From: an uncultured cyanobacterium
GTDB taxonomy: Bacteria > Cyanobacteriota > Cyanobacteriia > CACIAM-69d
Direction of reading: 5' to 3'
Assembly: GCA_937883785.1 (NCBI GenBank)
Contig: CALGDE010000144.1
Coordinates: forward strand, 1-64,000
Length of the DNA stretch: 64,000 nucleotides
Shown here piece after piece: positions 37,512-47,642 of this stretch. Every line of letters begins with the position of its first letter. The first letter of the stretch is position 1. The position numbers were made by a program, and so were the translations under genes. Under the pieces are notes generated by a model. That model was not told the origin of the DNA. It did no database searches and was given only the letters and a program-made list of their open reading frames with translations.

Positions 37512-39890
37512 ATGCTTTTAACCTCCTCCGACTCCAACTCCCAGGATCAAGAACACTCCAACTCAGCTTCGTCAGTTCCCACGCTTCCAGACGCTCCGGT
37601 CCAGGAAGCAGCACCCTCTCCCTGCCAAGAATTCAGCAGCGTTGAACTTCCTCCCTGGCTAAATAGCTGTCTTATTTACCAACAGGATGACAGCGACGTT
37701 GGAGGCGGGGATTCAGAGGACGGTGATAGTTCCACTAACGCACGAGCCAAAGCTGATAATCATTTAATTTGCGATGCCTTTCGCCTGGCGTACGAATTCC
37801 ACGGGGATCAGCGACGTAAATCCGGCGAGCCCTACGTTGCCCATCCCATCGCGGTGGCGGGACTGCTAAGGGATTTAGGGGGCAGCCCGGCCACGATCGC
37901 CGCTGGGTTCCTCCACGACATTGTTGAGGACACGGAATTAACCGGGGATGACCTGGAAGCGCGCTTCGGCCCAGAAGTGCGCTTTTTAGTTGAAGGGGTC
38001 ACCAAGCTGTCCAAAATCGAGTTTTCTAGCAAAACCGAACACCAAGCTGAAAACTTCCGTCGCATGTTTCTGGCCATGGCCCAAGATATTCGGGTCATTA
38101 TCGTGAAGCTGGCGGATCGTTTGCACAATATGCGCACCCTAAGTTCCCTGCGCCCCGAGAAGCAACGTCGCATTGCCCTGGAAACTCGGGAAATTTTTGC
38201 GCCCTTGGCAAATCGCTTGGGGATCGGGCGGTTTAAGTGGGAACTGGAGGACCTGTGTTTCCAGTATTTGGAGCCGGAAGCCTATCGGGAAATTGCGGAC
38301 CTGGTGGCGGAAAAGCGGGTGGATCGCGAGGCTAACCTGGACCGGGTGACCAATCGCATTAATATGCGGCTGGGGGAGTTGGGCATTCACAAAGCTGAGA
38401 TTAGTGGTCGCCCCAAGCATTTGTATGGCATCTACCAGAAGATGCAGCGCAAAAATAAGAGCTTTTGGGAAATTCACGATATTGCGGCGGTACGAGTCAT
38501 CGTGAACGCTGTGGACGAATGTTACCGAGCCCTGGCGGTGGTTCACGACGAGTTTCGCCCGATTCCCGATCGCTTTAAGGACTATATCGGCTTACCTAAA
38601 CCCAACCGGTACCAGTCCCTGCACACCTCGGTTATTGGCTTAAATGGACGCCCGCTAGAGATTCAAATTCGTACCCGCGACATGCACCGGGTGGCGGAAT
38701 ACGGTATTGCCGCCCACTGGAAATATAAGGAAAGCGGCAGTAGTAATTTATCCGTCAAAACTGACGATGAAAAATTCACCTGGCTACGGCAACTCCTTGA
38801 GTGGCAGTCGGATATTAAGGATGCCCAGCAGTATTTGGATGATGTAAAAACTGGTTTATTTGATGAGGATGTGTACGTATTTACCCCGAAAGGGGATGTG
38901 CAGGCCCTGAACCAAGGGGCCACGCCGGTGGATTTTGCTTATCGCATTCATACGGAGGTGGGTAACCATTGCGCTGGGGCGATCGTTAACGGGCGCATTG
39001 TGACCTTGGATCGCAAGCTACAAAACGGCGACATGGTGGAGATTATCACCCAGAAAAACGCCCATCCCAGCTTGGACTGGCTGAATTTTGTGGTGACGCC
39101 ATCGTCGAAAAACCGCATCCGCCAGTGGTACAAGCGATCGCACCGGGATGAAAATATTGCGCGCGGACGATCCATGCTCGAGCGGGAAGTGGGCAAAAAC
39201 GGCTTTGACAGCCTATTGAAATCGGCGGCGATGGAAACGGCGGCGCGGCGGTCTAATTACCAAACCGTAGACGACTTGCTGGTGGGTCTGGGCTACGGGG
39301 AAATCACCATTAACGGAGTCGTCAATCGCATTCGAGAGGCGGTGCGTGCGGCAGAGCCCCCCGAGGAAGCAACCCACGAGGCCCCAGTGGCGCGGCAAAT
39401 TACTCCGGTGCCCCTTAAGACTCACCAGTCTCCCATTGTGGGCGTTGAAGACCTGATGCATTACATTGCTGGCTGCTGTCGCCCCATTCCCGGTGAGTCT
39501 ATTTTGGGAATCGTGACCCGCAGCCGTGGCATCGCGATTCATCGTCAAGGATGCGAAAACGCTGAGTCAATGGCTGTGGAACGGCGAATACCGGTGCAGT
39601 GGAATACCCAGCCCCTGGAAGATGGGCGGCGGGCTACTTACCCCATTGATATCAAGGTGGATGTCATTGACCGGGTGGGCATTTTGAAGGATGTGCTGTC
39701 GCGGCTGGCAGACGACCATATCAATGTGCACCGCACGGAGGTATCCCCCCACGCGGACGGAACAGCGACCCTTACACTGGGGGTAGATATTTACCACAGT
39801 AAGCAAATCTCCCAAATGTTTAGCCATATTCGCAAACTAGGGGATGTGCTTAATATCCATCGAATTTCTGACGGAAGGGCAGCTAGTTAA
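37512..39890 (+). CDS. Bifunctional (p)ppGpp synthetase/hydrolase
   Basis: A RelA/SpoT homologue of about 790 residues. After a 90-residue variable leader come the HD hydrolase domain (SGEPYVAHPIAVAG; GFLHDIVEDTE, with the catalytic His-Asp intact), the synthetase domain (RFKDYIGLPKPNRYQSLHT), a TGS domain (YVFTPKGDVQALNQGATPVD), a cysteine-containing module (HYIAGCCRPIPGESILG) and a C-terminal ACT domain (HINVHRTEVSPHADGT). Both active sites look functional, so it should control the stringent response alone. ATG 37512 is used; a TTG at 37482 is possible. Confidence 0.93.
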   Translation: MLLTSSDSNSQDQEHSNSASSVPTLPDAPVQEAAPSPCQEFSSVELPPWLNSCLIYQQDDSDVGGGDSEDGDSSTNARAKADNHLICDAFRLAYEFHGDQRRKSGEPYVAHPIAVAGLLRDLGGSPATIAAGFLHDIVEDTELTGDDLEARFGPEVRFLVEGVTKLSKIEFSSKTEHQAENFRRMFLAMAQDIRVIIVKLADRLHNMRTLSSLRPEKQRRIALETREIFAPLANRLGIGRFKWELEDLCFQYLEPEAYREIADLVAEKRVDREANLDRVTNRINMRLGELGIHKAEISGRPKHLYGIYQKMQRKNKSFWEIHDIAAVRVIVNAVDECYRALAVVHDEFRPIPDRFKDYIGLPKPNRYQSLHTSVIGLNGRPLEIQIRTRDMHRVAEYGIAAHWKYKESGSSNLSVKTDDEKFTWLRQLLEWQSDIKDAQQYLDDVKTGLFDEDVYVFTPKGDVQALNQGATPVDFAYRIHTEVGNHCAGAIVNGRIVTLDRKLQNGDMVEIITQKNAHPSLDWLNFVVTPSSKNRIRQWYKRSHRDENIARGRSMLEREVGKNGFDSLLKSAAMETAARRSNYQTVDDLLVGLGYGEITINGVVNRIREAVRAAEPPEEATHEAPVARQITPVPLKTHQSPIVGVEDLMHYIAGCCRPIPGESILGIVTRSRGIAIHRQGCENAESMAVERRIPVQWNTQPLEDGRRATYPIDIKVDVIDRVGILKDVLSRLADDHINVHRTEVSPHADGTATLTLGVDIYHSKQISQMFSHIRKLGDVLNIHRISDGRAAS

Positions 39891-39910
39891 GCATTGGCAA
39901 GGAGTCAGCG

Positions 39911-40648
39911 GTGTTTACCGGTTTAGTGCAGTGTTTGGGATCGTTGCGATCCCTGGGGCAATACGAGCTGCAAATTTTATGGGATGAGGCGGGGCGATCG
40001 CAGCTTTTGCCGGGGTTGGAAATTGGCGACAGCATTGCGGTGGACGGTACCTGTTTGACGGTGGAGACGTTTGACCGACAGGGTTTTACGGCGGCGGTGT
40101 CTCCGGAGACCCTGCGGCGGACGGCTCTGGGCGATCGTCTGGCTCAGGGAGTGTCGGTAAATTTGGAAAGCTCCCTGCGAGTGGGCAGCAAAATTGGCGG
40201 GCATTTTGTCACCGGGCACGTGGATGGGGTAGGGCAGTTTATTGGAGGCGATCGCACCGCCACCTCTTGGGAGCTATGGTTTCACGCACCGCCCGCCGTG
40301 GCTCGCTATATCGTTCCCAAAGGCAGCATTGCGGTGAATGGCATTAGTCTCACGGTAGCCAGCGTTCAAACCCTTGCTGGTGAGCAGGGGGCGGGGAAGT
40401 TTATGGTGGCGGTGATTCCCCACACCTACGACCACACCAACTTGGAAGCGCTGCAATCGGGAATGCCCGTGAACTTGGAAGGGGACGTGCTGGGGAAATA
40501 TGTGGAAAAGCTGGTGGCTGGAGGGCGATCGCCGGCGATGGCGTCAATGCCAACGATGGAAATTAACGGCAACGGCACCAGCACTAACGGTCACGAGAGC
40601 AATGACTGGTTAACGCCGGAATTTTTGGCGGATCACGGCTATGGCTAG
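39911..40648 (+). CDS. ribE: Riboflavin synthase alpha subunit
   Basis: Converts two 6,7-dimethyl-8-ribityllumazine molecules to riboflavin. It has two lumazine-binding repeats: MFTGLVQCLGSLR with SIAVDGTCLTVE and GGHFVTGHVDGVG in the first, and PKGSIAVNGISLTVASV with VIPHTYDHTNLE in the second. The C-terminal 40 residues are a non-conserved Asn/Ser-rich tail. The start is GTG at 39911. It overlaps the next gene by 8 bases, so the two are translationally coupled. Confidence 0.93.
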   Translation: MFTGLVQCLGSLRSLGQYELQILWDEAGRSQLLPGLEIGDSIAVDGTCLTVETFDRQGFTAAVSPETLRRTALGDRLAQGVSVNLESSLRVGSKIGGHFVTGHVDGVGQFIGGDRTATSWELWFHAPPAVARYIVPKGSIAVNGISLTVASVQTLAGEQGAGKFMVAVIPHTYDHTNLEALQSGMPVNLEGDVLGKYVEKLVAGGRSPAMASMPTMEINGNGTSTNGHESNDWLTPEFLADHGYG

Positions 40649-41930
40649 ATGGGGCAAATCTGGTCCCGAGGTGGTGGTGATTGGCGGCGGAGCGGCGGGA
40701 TTTTTTGGGGCGATCGCCGCTGCCCGGTCCTGCCCAACGGCGACGGTCACTATCCTGGAAGCCAAAGCGAAGTTCCTCACCAAGGTACTAATCTCCGGCG
40801 GCGGTCGCTGCAACGTGACCCACCATTGTTTCGAGCCTGCCCAGTTGATTCAAAATTATCCTCGCGGCGATCGCCCGTTACGAGGAGCGTTTTCGCGGTT
40901 TCAACCCCAGGACACGGTGGACTGGTTTAAGGCGGAGGGAGTCGCCCTGAAAACGGAAAGCGACGGGCGCATGTTCCCCACCACCGATGATTCAGAAACT
41001 ATCGCCGAAGCCTTAATGCACGCGGCACGAACGGCGGGGGTGTACCTGCGATCGCGATCCCCCGTATCCAACGTGACCCGGCTAGAGCCCGACGGATTCG
41101 AAGTCACCCTCCGTAACGGCGAAACCATCAACGCCGACGCCGTCCTAGTCACCACCGGCAGCGCCACCGCCGGTCACCGCTGGGCGGAAAAATTGGGACA
41201 CACCATCGCCTCGCCCGTACCGTCCCTGTTCACGTTTAATGTCAAAGATCCGCGCCTTAAGGATTTAGCAGGCATCGCTGTGGATGGGGCGATCGCCACC
41301 CTAATCCCGGAGAACGAGCCGCCGAAAAAATCCAAAAAAGGCGGAAAGAAAAACAACCCGCTCCAACAAATTGGACCACTGCTAATTACCCACTGGGGCT
41401 TAAGCGGTCCCGCCGTGCTGAAACTGTCTGCCTGGGGGGCACGGGTCCTTCACGACTCCGACTATCGCGGCACCCTGCGGGTCAACTGGCTGGGCACCGG
41501 CAATCTAGAAACCGCGCGATCGCACTTAACGGATTGGAAAGGCGAGCACCCTAAGCAAACGGTAATTAGTCGTCCCCTATTCTCCCTTCCCAAACGTCTC
41601 TGGCAACGGCTGGCGATCGCCACCAACATCACCGCCACCCAACGTTGGGGCGACACTTCAAAAAAGCAGCTCGGGCGTTTAGCTCAGGAGCTAGTGCAAG
41701 GGGAATTTGCGATCGCGGGGAAAGGCGTGTTCAAAGACGAATTCGTAACCTGCGGCGGTATCAGCCTGAAGGAAATCAACTTTAAAACGATGGAAAGTAA
41801 GGTCCAGCCTGGACTGTACTTTGCCGGTGAAGTTCTAGATATTGACGGCGTTACCGGTGGATTTAATTTCCAAAGCGCTTGGACTACAGGCTGGATTGCT
41901 GGGGGGGCGATCGCCGAATCCAGCACCTAA
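40641..41930 (+). CDS. BaiN/HI0933-type flavoprotein, NAD(P)/FAD-dependent oxidoreductase
   Basis: A 429-residue flavoprotein of the HI0933/BaiN family. The N-terminal FAD dinucleotide-binding motif is VVVIGGGAAGFFGAIAAA. The family signature FLTKVLISGGGRCNVTH follows, and the C-terminal FAD block is LYFAGEVLDIDGVTGGFNFQ. A Lys/Asn-rich insert (about 229-240) is unusual. The substrate is unsettled in this family. Because it overlaps ribE by 8 bases, a flavin-linked role or simple coupling is suggested but not shown. Confidence 0.85.
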   Translation: MARWGKSGPEVVVIGGGAAGFFGAIAAARSCPTATVTILEAKAKFLTKVLISGGGRCNVTHHCFEPAQLIQNYPRGDRPLRGAFSRFQPQDTVDWFKAEGVALKTESDGRMFPTTDDSETIAEALMHAARTAGVYLRSRSPVSNVTRLEPDGFEVTLRNGETINADAVLVTTGSATAGHRWAEKLGHTIASPVPSLFTFNVKDPRLKDLAGIAVDGAIATLIPENEPPKKSKKGGKKNNPLQQIGPLLITHWGLSGPAVLKLSAWGARVLHDSDYRGTLRVNWLGTGNLETARSHLTDWKGEHPKQTVISRPLFSLPKRLWQRLAIATNITATQRWGDTSKKQLGRLAQELVQGEFAIAGKGVFKDEFVTCGGISLKEINFKTMESKVQPGLYFAGEVLDIDGVTGGFNFQSAWTTGWIAGGAIAESST

Positions 41931-41934
41931 TCCA

Positions 41935-43305
41935 CTACACGGTGACCGCTGCCAACGCTTTGCCGGTGAGGCTGAAGGGGCGAATCTCGGTGATTTCTAC
42001 CGGGACGATTTTGCCCTTCAGTTCGTTGATATCGCCTTCAAAGAAAGTCAGGCGGTTGCCGTCGGTGCGCCCCATTACCTGGTTGGGATCTTTCGGGTTT
42101 TGGTCTTCCACCAACACGGATTCAATGCGCCCGGCATAGCGTTGCGATCGCTCGGCAGCGCATTGGGAGACCAAATGATTCAACCGTTGCAGGCGATCGC
42201 CCTTAGTTTCCTCATCAAGCTGGTTTTCCCAAACCGCAGCAGGCGTACCCGGACGAGGAGAATAGGCCGCAGTGTTCAACATATCGAACCCAACACGCTC
42301 GGTCACATCCATCGTTTGCAAAAACTGCTCTTCCGTTTCCCCGGGAAAACCCACGATCGCATCTGCACTAATCGCCGCATCGGGCATATAGCGCCGAATG
42401 GTGTCGATGATATGGAAATACTGCTCGCGGGTGTAACCCCGGCGCATATCCTTCAGCAGCTCATTATCACCAGACTGGAACGGCACATGAAAATGCTTGC
42501 AAACTTTGGGCAGCTCTGCGCAGGTTTTAATTAGGCGCTCAGTGAAATAGCGAGGATGGCTGGTGGCAAATCGAATACGCTCCACGCCTTCTACGTCGTG
42601 CACGTAATTCAGCAAGTCAGTGAAATCATACTTTTTGTCGCCACCGTTCACATCGTCATTTTTAAATGCCACCTCCGGCAAATCGCGACCGTAGGCATCA
42701 ATATTCTGCCCCAGCAGCGTAATTTCTTTGTAACCCTGTCGCCCTAGCTCTTCCATTTCCCGCCGAATATCGGCCGGGTAGCGGGACTGTTCTAAGCCAC
42801 GCACACTGGGCACCACGCAATAGCTGCATTTCTCGTTGCAGCCGTAAATCACGTTCACCCACGCCGTCACTTTGCTATCCCGGCGGGGCTTGGTGATGTC
42901 TTCCATAATGTGGACGGGCTCGGTGGCAACCACTTGATTACCGTCAAAAACCTGCTCCAGCAAATCCCCTAGCCGGTTGGCGTGCTGAGGTCCCATTACC
43001 AAGTCCAGTTCCGGCACCCGCCGCAGTAGCTTTTCGCCCTCTTGCTGCGCCACACAGCCTGCGATAACGAGGGTTAGGTCCGGCTTATGCTGCTTCCGCT
43101 TTGCTTGCCGTCCTAGATATGAATAAACCTTTTGCTCAGCGTTGTCGCGAATGGTACAGGTGTTGTACAGCACCAAATCCGCTTGGTTTGGGTCGTCAAC
43201 ACTGGTCATACCCATATTGTCCAGCACGCCAGCCATACGCTCAGAGTCGGCTTTGTTCATTTGGCAGCCGAAGGTGACTACGTGATAGTTACGTGGGACA
43301 GCCAT
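41935..43305 (-). CDS. miaB: tRNA-2-methylthio-N6-dimethylallyladenosine synthase
   Basis: A radical-SAM methylthiotransferase modifying i6A37 in tRNA, 456 residues. The N-terminal cluster cysteines lie in [24 protein letters not shown] and [11 protein letters not shown]. The radical-SAM CxxxCxxC is [18 protein letters not shown]-terminal TRAM domain ends the protein. It is convergent with the flavoprotein gene, with 4 bases between the stops. Length and motif set clearly separate it from RimO. Confidence 0.95.
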   Translation of the reverse strand: MAVPRNYHVVTFGCQMNKADSERMAGVLDNMGMTSVDDPNQADLVLYNTCTIRDNAEQKVYSYLGRQAKRKQHKPDLTLVIAGCVAQQEGEKLLRRVPELDLVMGPQHANRLGDLLEQVFDGNQVVATEPVHIMEDITKPRRDSKVTAWVNVIYGCNEKCSYCVVPSVRGLEQSRYPADIRREMEELGRQGYKEITLLGQNIDAYGRDLPEVAFKNDDVNGGDKKYDFTDLLNYVHDVEGVERIRFATSHPRYFTERLIKTCAELPKVCKHFHVPFQSGDNELLKDMRRGYTREQYFHIIDTIRRYMPDAAISADAIVGFPGETEEQFLQTMDVTERVGFDMLNTAAYSPRPGTPAAVWENQLDEETKGDRLQRLNHLVSQCAAERSQRYAGRIESVLVEDQNPKDPNQVMGRTDGNRLTFFEGDINELKGKIVPVEITEIRPFSLTGKALAAVTV

Positions 43306-43625
43306 GGTTATTACAAAGATGAAATGGAAGCTAGCAAAGGGATTTGGGAGTTGAGCTTGGGTGCAAATGCAAAATCCGCGAAAAGTATCAGAACTTAAGC
43401 ATCAAAGTTGATGCAGTTGTGAGATTTTCATCACCAAGCTAACCAGGAATAGATTCTACCGGATTCCGCTAAATCCCGCAGGCTGGGTCCATCCCAACGT
43501 TTTCTATGCAGAATCTTCCTAGAGAGGCTGATTGATCTTAGCCAAGAAAAATTGATTGATGGGTGATGCTTATAAAAACAAAACCATGGGTGCCATAGTT
43601 GGGCAGGGCACCGGGGGGAAAATAT
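43306..43625. other. Intergenic region miaB / tRNA-Lys
   Basis: 320 bases with no gene, hairpin or repeat that I can support beyond the miaB promoter side. Confidence 0.4.
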
Positions 43626-43696
43626 GGGTCACCTGGGATTCGAACCCAGAGCCAAGCGGTTAAAAGCCGCGTACTCTACCGTTGAGCTAGTGACCC
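43626..43696 (-). tRNA. tRNA-Lys(UUU)
   Basis: A 71-base cloverleaf: acceptor GGGTCAC/GTGACCC, D-stem GCTC, anticodon loop CTTTTAA with anticodon UUU, and T-arm CTGGGTTCGAATCCCAG. CCA is not encoded. The anticodon stem has a C-U mismatch at its outer base pair (27-43) where related tRNAs have a full pair. Confidence 0.95.
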
Positions 43697-43896
43697 AGAT
43701 GTGGGGAAAGCGCGTGGCTGTCCGAACACCGGATTAGAAAGTAGCATAGCGTTTCGGCACTAAGCAACCCCTAATTTGGTTTGAATAGAATATTTCAATA
43801 CATTACTGCGGCAATATTCCATAGACAGTGGGTTCAGAGGCGGGCTGGGGCGTTTTTCTGCGGCTACGATAAAGGTGGCAGATATCGTTGGGCGAT

Positions 43897-46800
43897 ATGA
43901 CTGAGGAACGCAGAATTGATACTGACGGCGGTGATTACCGTGAGGCGAAGGTTGGCGATCGCGGTCAGTATGCTGAAGGACATATCTACAACTACAACGT
44001 CAATCCTTATAAGCCGGGGATTCCGTTTCAGGTGCCGCCGGTGCCAGGGCATTTTGTGCCCCGCCCCCAGTACGCCGATCGCATTCGCGAGCAGTTGTTA
44101 TGTGATGACGGGGACCAGCCGGGGACGTTGGTGGTGAGTGCTATCCACGGGTTGGGGGGCATTGGAAAATCGGTGTTGGCGGCGGCGATCGCCCATGAGC
44201 CGGCAATTCGTGATCGCTTCCCTGATGGCATTTTGTGGATCACCTTGGGGCAACAGCCGGATTTGTTGGTGGCCCTGGGGGATTGGATTCGGAGTTTGGG
44301 CGATCGCGATTACAAACCCACCACGGTTCAGGCGGCGTCCAGTTATTTGCGATCGCTGCTGGTGGACAAGACCATGTTGCTGGTGGTAGATGACCTGTGG
44401 GATCCGGCCCATTTCGATCCGTTTCGGTTGGCGGGGAAGGGCTGTCGGGTGTTGGTGACTACGCGGCAGGTGCGGCTGAAAAATGCAAAACCCTGTGAGT
44501 TGGGGTTGCTGACGGCGGCGGAGAGTGTGGCGTTGGTGGAGGGTTGCTTGGGACAGGGGTTGGAGCCGTCGGAGCGGGAGATTTTTGAGGAGTTTGCGCG
44601 GGCGGTGGGATTTTTGCCGTTGGCGTTGGAGTTGGCGGCGGTGCAGGTGGAGGATGGCTACGATTGGGCGTCCCTGTTGGCGGATTTTCGGGAGGAGTTC
44701 GATATTCTCGATGTGGATGAGGGGGCGGGGTCCGATGAGGTGCGGCGCGATCGCAGTTTGCGGGCTTGTTTTAATTTGAGTTTGAAGCGGCTGGATGGGG
44801 AGCAGTTGCGGCGGTTTGCGTGGTTGGGGGTGTTGCCGGAGGACGTGTCGGTGGATGCGCGGATGGTGGCGACGTTGTGGGGGATAAAGCCGGTTCGGGC
44901 ACGGAAGGGATTGCTGGAGTTGCGGCGGCGCAGTTTGTTGTTGTCGGCGGTGTCGGTCTCGGTAGGGGGGCGGCAGGAACCCACCTTTCGGCAGCATGAT
45001 TTATTGCACGAGCTGGCGCAGAAGCAGTTGGAGGAGGCGTTGGGGCGATCGGTGGAGGCGGCCCACGGTGAGCTGTTGGCGCGGTATCGACCGGAGTCGG
45101 GGCGTTGGTGGGAGTTGGCGGATGATGGCTATATCCATCGGCGGTTGACTTGGCATATGGAGCGAGCCGGGCAGATTGCGGAGATGCACAAGTTGATTCG
45201 GGCGGCGGATGACAACGGGCGCAATGCTTGGGGGGAGGCGTGCGAGGAGTTGGGGTTATTGACGGTGTTTGTGGAGGATGTGGCGCGGGCTTGGCGCTGT
45301 GCGGAGGAGCGCTATGGAATTATTCCGACGGATGCAGAGGGGTGGCGGTGGCAGTTTTGGTGTGCCTTTGCGATGGGTTCGCTAAATAGTTTGGTGGGAA
45401 ATGTTTCGGGAGAATTGTTGGCGACGGCAGTGCAGCAAAAATATTGGAGTGAGCCGAGAGCTGTAGCTTACGCATTGCAGAAAAGGAAAGAGAAAAAGCG
45501 TGCGAAGGCTCTGGCCGCGTTGATATCGGAGCTGCGGAATCAGGAAACTGTAGAAGCTGTGGTTCTGGCGGCGCGAGCGATGCTGTTATCTAGCAATCGT
45601 GATCGGGTACTTGTTTCCATACTCAAGCATCAGTCCAGCTTTTGGCCGAGCGTGACGGCACAGAAAATAGCTGGTCAGATTTCTAACAAATACGCTCGGG
45701 CCAAAGCACTGAGTCTGTTGAGCGAGAAGCAATCAGCTGATAAATCCTCTGCTAGTGATGAGCAAACATCAGCACTTAATCTTTTGACAGAGAAGGGGGC
45801 GCAGTCATTTGGCGGGGCACTAGAGAAATCGCGTCAGATTGCCGATGAACTTTCTCGCTCCCTAGCTCTAAGCGTTTTCACTGAATCGAGACCGGATTTA
45901 CTTGGAGAAGCACTCGAGGTGACGCTTCAGGTTTCCTCCGGTACTAACCGAGTCTCAGCCTTGAGTGCATTGGCAGAAAACGCGCCAATAGAGCTACTTG
46001 GGGAAGTGCTAGAGATGGCACGCCAGATCCCCTCGGGAACCGACCAGGCTTCATTGCTGAGTACACTAGCTGAGAGGCTACCACCGGAATTAGCTGGCGA
46101 AGCACTAGCAATTACACGTCAGATTCCTTCTGGGAATGACCGCATCTCTGTGCTGAGCACTTTGATTGCGAGGCTGCCGTCAGAGTTAATTGGTGAGGGA
46201 TTAGAGGTCATGAACCAGATTCCCCGCGGATCTCGTCGAGTCTCGACAATGAGCGCGTTAGCCAAGCAACTGTCAAACGTAATGTTCGATGAAGCACTAG
46301 CAATTACACGTCAGATTCCTTTTGGACCTATTCGAGCTTCAACATTGATTGCGTTGGCAGAGCAGCAGCCAGAGTTATTTCGCGAGGCGCTAGAGATGGC
46401 ATATCAAATACCTTCCGGACCTCTCCAAGTCTCAACACTGATTGTGTTAGCAGAGAAACAGCCAGAGCTATTTCACGAAGTGATGAAGATGACACGTCAG
46501 ATTCCGGAAAGCTACGGGCGTGCCCGAATTTTAAGTGCATTGTGCGAGAAGTTACCACCTGAATTATTGAGTGAAGCGCTTAAGATGACACATCAGATTG
46601 AGCATGGGTATGACCGGGCTCTGGTCTTAAGTGTGTTGGCCGAGAGGCTACCAACAGAACGACTCGGGGAAGTCCTGGAGATGGCGCGTCAGATTCATTC
46701 TGGCTCCGGTCGGTCGCAAATCTTGCGTGTGTTAGCTGAAAAGCTACCAGCCGAATTGCTTGAGGAAGCGTTAGAGATGGTGCTTCACATTCCCTCTAAA

Positions 46801-47409
46801 TCTGGCAGGGCTCAAGCACTGAACACGCTAGTCAAAAAACTACCGCCTGAATTGCTGAGGAAAATGCTGGAAGCACTGCGTCAGAGTGCTTCTTCCCCCG
46901 ATTTAGTCGCAGTCCTAAGTGTTCTGGCTAAGAGCTTACCGGCTGAGCTATTGGGTGAAGTCCTAGATATGACTCGTCAGATCACTTACGGATATGGCAG
47001 AGCCTCAATCCTTAATGTGCTAGCCAAGAAGCTACCAGCCAACTTGTTAGGCGAAGCTATAGAAATAGCAGACCAAATTCCCTTAGAAGTAGACCAGGCC
47101 TTGGCACTGCAAGGGGTAACCGTGAAATTACCACTAGAGCTAAGGCCAAAAGTCTACGGAATGGTGATCGCTATGTGCGATCCATACCATCAGGCCAGAG
47201 CCCTTGCAGGATTTACCGATCGCACCTCCTGGGAAGCGATCGCCCGAGACCACAACGAAAACCTCCTGCGCCTGCTCTCCACCCGCGAACGGAAACACCT
47301 CATCGAACTGCTCCCAAAACTCCACCCCACCCTCCTCGAACTGGGAGGACAACCCGCCGTCGATGCCGCCCTAGGCGCCATGCGCGACGCCTGCAATCAG
47401 TGGCCATAA
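43897..47409 (+). CDS. NB-ARC STAND ATPase with about fourteen 32-residue helical repeats
   Basis: A 1170-residue protein. It starts at ATG 43897 with a Gly/Asp-rich leader (GGDYREAKVGDRGQYAEGH). The NB-ARC core has P-loop GLGGIGKS (85-92), Walker B LLVVDDLW (161-168), VLVTTR (185-190), GFLPLAL (238-244) and a QHDLL MHD-type motif (366-370). A helical middle part follows. Residues about 638-1085 are some fourteen tandem units with consensus (L)GEALEMARQIPSGxxRA then LSxLAEKLPPEL, likely alpha-helical pairs. No catalytic effector domain is visible. Base composition changes between the ATPase, the repeats and the last 65 residues. A switch protein with a repeat sensor is inferred. Confidence 0.85.
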   Translation: MTEERRIDTDGGDYREAKVGDRGQYAEGHIYNYNVNPYKPGIPFQVPPVPGHFVPRPQYADRIREQLLCDDGDQPGTLVVSAIHGLGGIGKSVLAAAIAHEPAIRDRFPDGILWITLGQQPDLLVALGDWIRSLGDRDYKPTTVQAASSYLRSLLVDKTMLLVVDDLWDPAHFDPFRLAGKGCRVLVTTRQVRLKNAKPCELGLLTAAESVALVEGCLGQGLEPSEREIFEEFARAVGFLPLALELAAVQVEDGYDWASLLADFREEFDILDVDEGAGSDEVRRDRSLRACFNLSLKRLDGEQLRRFAWLGVLPEDVSVDARMVATLWGIKPVRARKGLLELRRRSLLLSAVSVSVGGRQEPTFRQHDLLHELAQKQLEEALGRSVEAAHGELLARYRPESGRWWELADDGYIHRRLTWHMERAGQIAEMHKLIRAADDNGRNAWGEACEELGLLTVFVEDVARAWRCAEERYGIIPTDAEGWRWQFWCAFAMGSLNSLVGNVSGELLATAVQQKYWSEPRAVAYALQKRKEKKRAKALAALISELRNQETVEAVVLAARAMLLSSNRDRVLVSILKHQSSFWPSVTAQKIAGQISNKYARAKALSLLSEKQSADKSSASDEQTSALNLLTEKGAQSFGGALEKSRQIADELSRSLALSVFTESRPDLLGEALEVTLQVSSGTNRVSALSALAENAPIELLGEVLEMARQIPSGTDQASLLSTLAERLPPELAGEALAITRQIPSGNDRISVLSTLIARLPSELIGEGLEVMNQIPRGSRRVSTMSALAKQLSNVMFDEALAITRQIPFGPIRASTLIALAEQQPELFREALEMAYQIPSGPLQVSTLIVLAEKQPELFHEVMKMTRQIPESYGRARILSALCEKLPPELLSEALKMTHQIEHGYDRALVLSVLAERLPTERLGEVLEMARQIHSGSGRSQILRVLAEKLPAELLEEALEMVLHIPSKSGRAQALNTLVKKLPPELLRKMLEALRQSASSPDLVAVLSVLAKSLPAELLGEVLDMTRQITYGYGRASILNVLAKKLPANLLGEAIEIADQIPLEVDQALALQGVTVKLPLELRPKVYGMVIAMCDPYHQARALAGFTDRTSWEAIARDHNENLLRLLSTRERKHLIELLPKLHPTLLELGGQPAVDAALGAMRDACNQWP

Positions 47410-47426
47410 ACCTCCCCCATAAACCC

Positions 47427-47642
47427 ATGCCCCCCACCGACTACAACACCCTCCTGCAAACCGCCCTCACCCTCACCCCCGAGCAGCGAACCCAACTCAT
47501 CCAAGCCCTCCTCAAAAGCCTCGAACAGCCCGACCCGCGACCGCTCCAACCAAGCAACGGCGATCAATGGTTTGGCAGCCTCCCCAAACGCATCGATTCC
47601 GTAGAGTTCCAGCGTTCAATTCGGAGCGAATGGGATGACTAA
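47427..47642 (+). CDS. Antitoxin-like protein, partner of the PIN toxin
   Basis: A 71-residue protein (ATG 47427) whose last 8 bases overlap the PIN-domain gene, the usual antitoxin-toxin order. The N-terminal half (LTPEQRTQLIQALLKSLEQP) is helical, as in many type II antitoxins of the DUF2281/addiction-module kind; the C-terminal half is charged and probably wraps the toxin. I do not recognise a named DNA-binding fold. Function is inferred mainly from the overlap. Confidence 0.65.
   Translation: MPPTDYNTLLQTALTLTPEQRTQLIQALLKSLEQPDPRPLQPSNGDQWFGSLPKRIDSVEFQRSIRSEWDD

Noticed and set aside
41842-42534. 230-codon plus-strand frame
   Set aside because: Antisense of miaB, whose radical-SAM and TRAM features are clear.
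44098-44997. 299-codon His/Gln/Pro-rich minus-strand frame
   Set aside because: Antisense of the NB-ARC core caused by G-rich codons on the plus strand; low-complexity composition.
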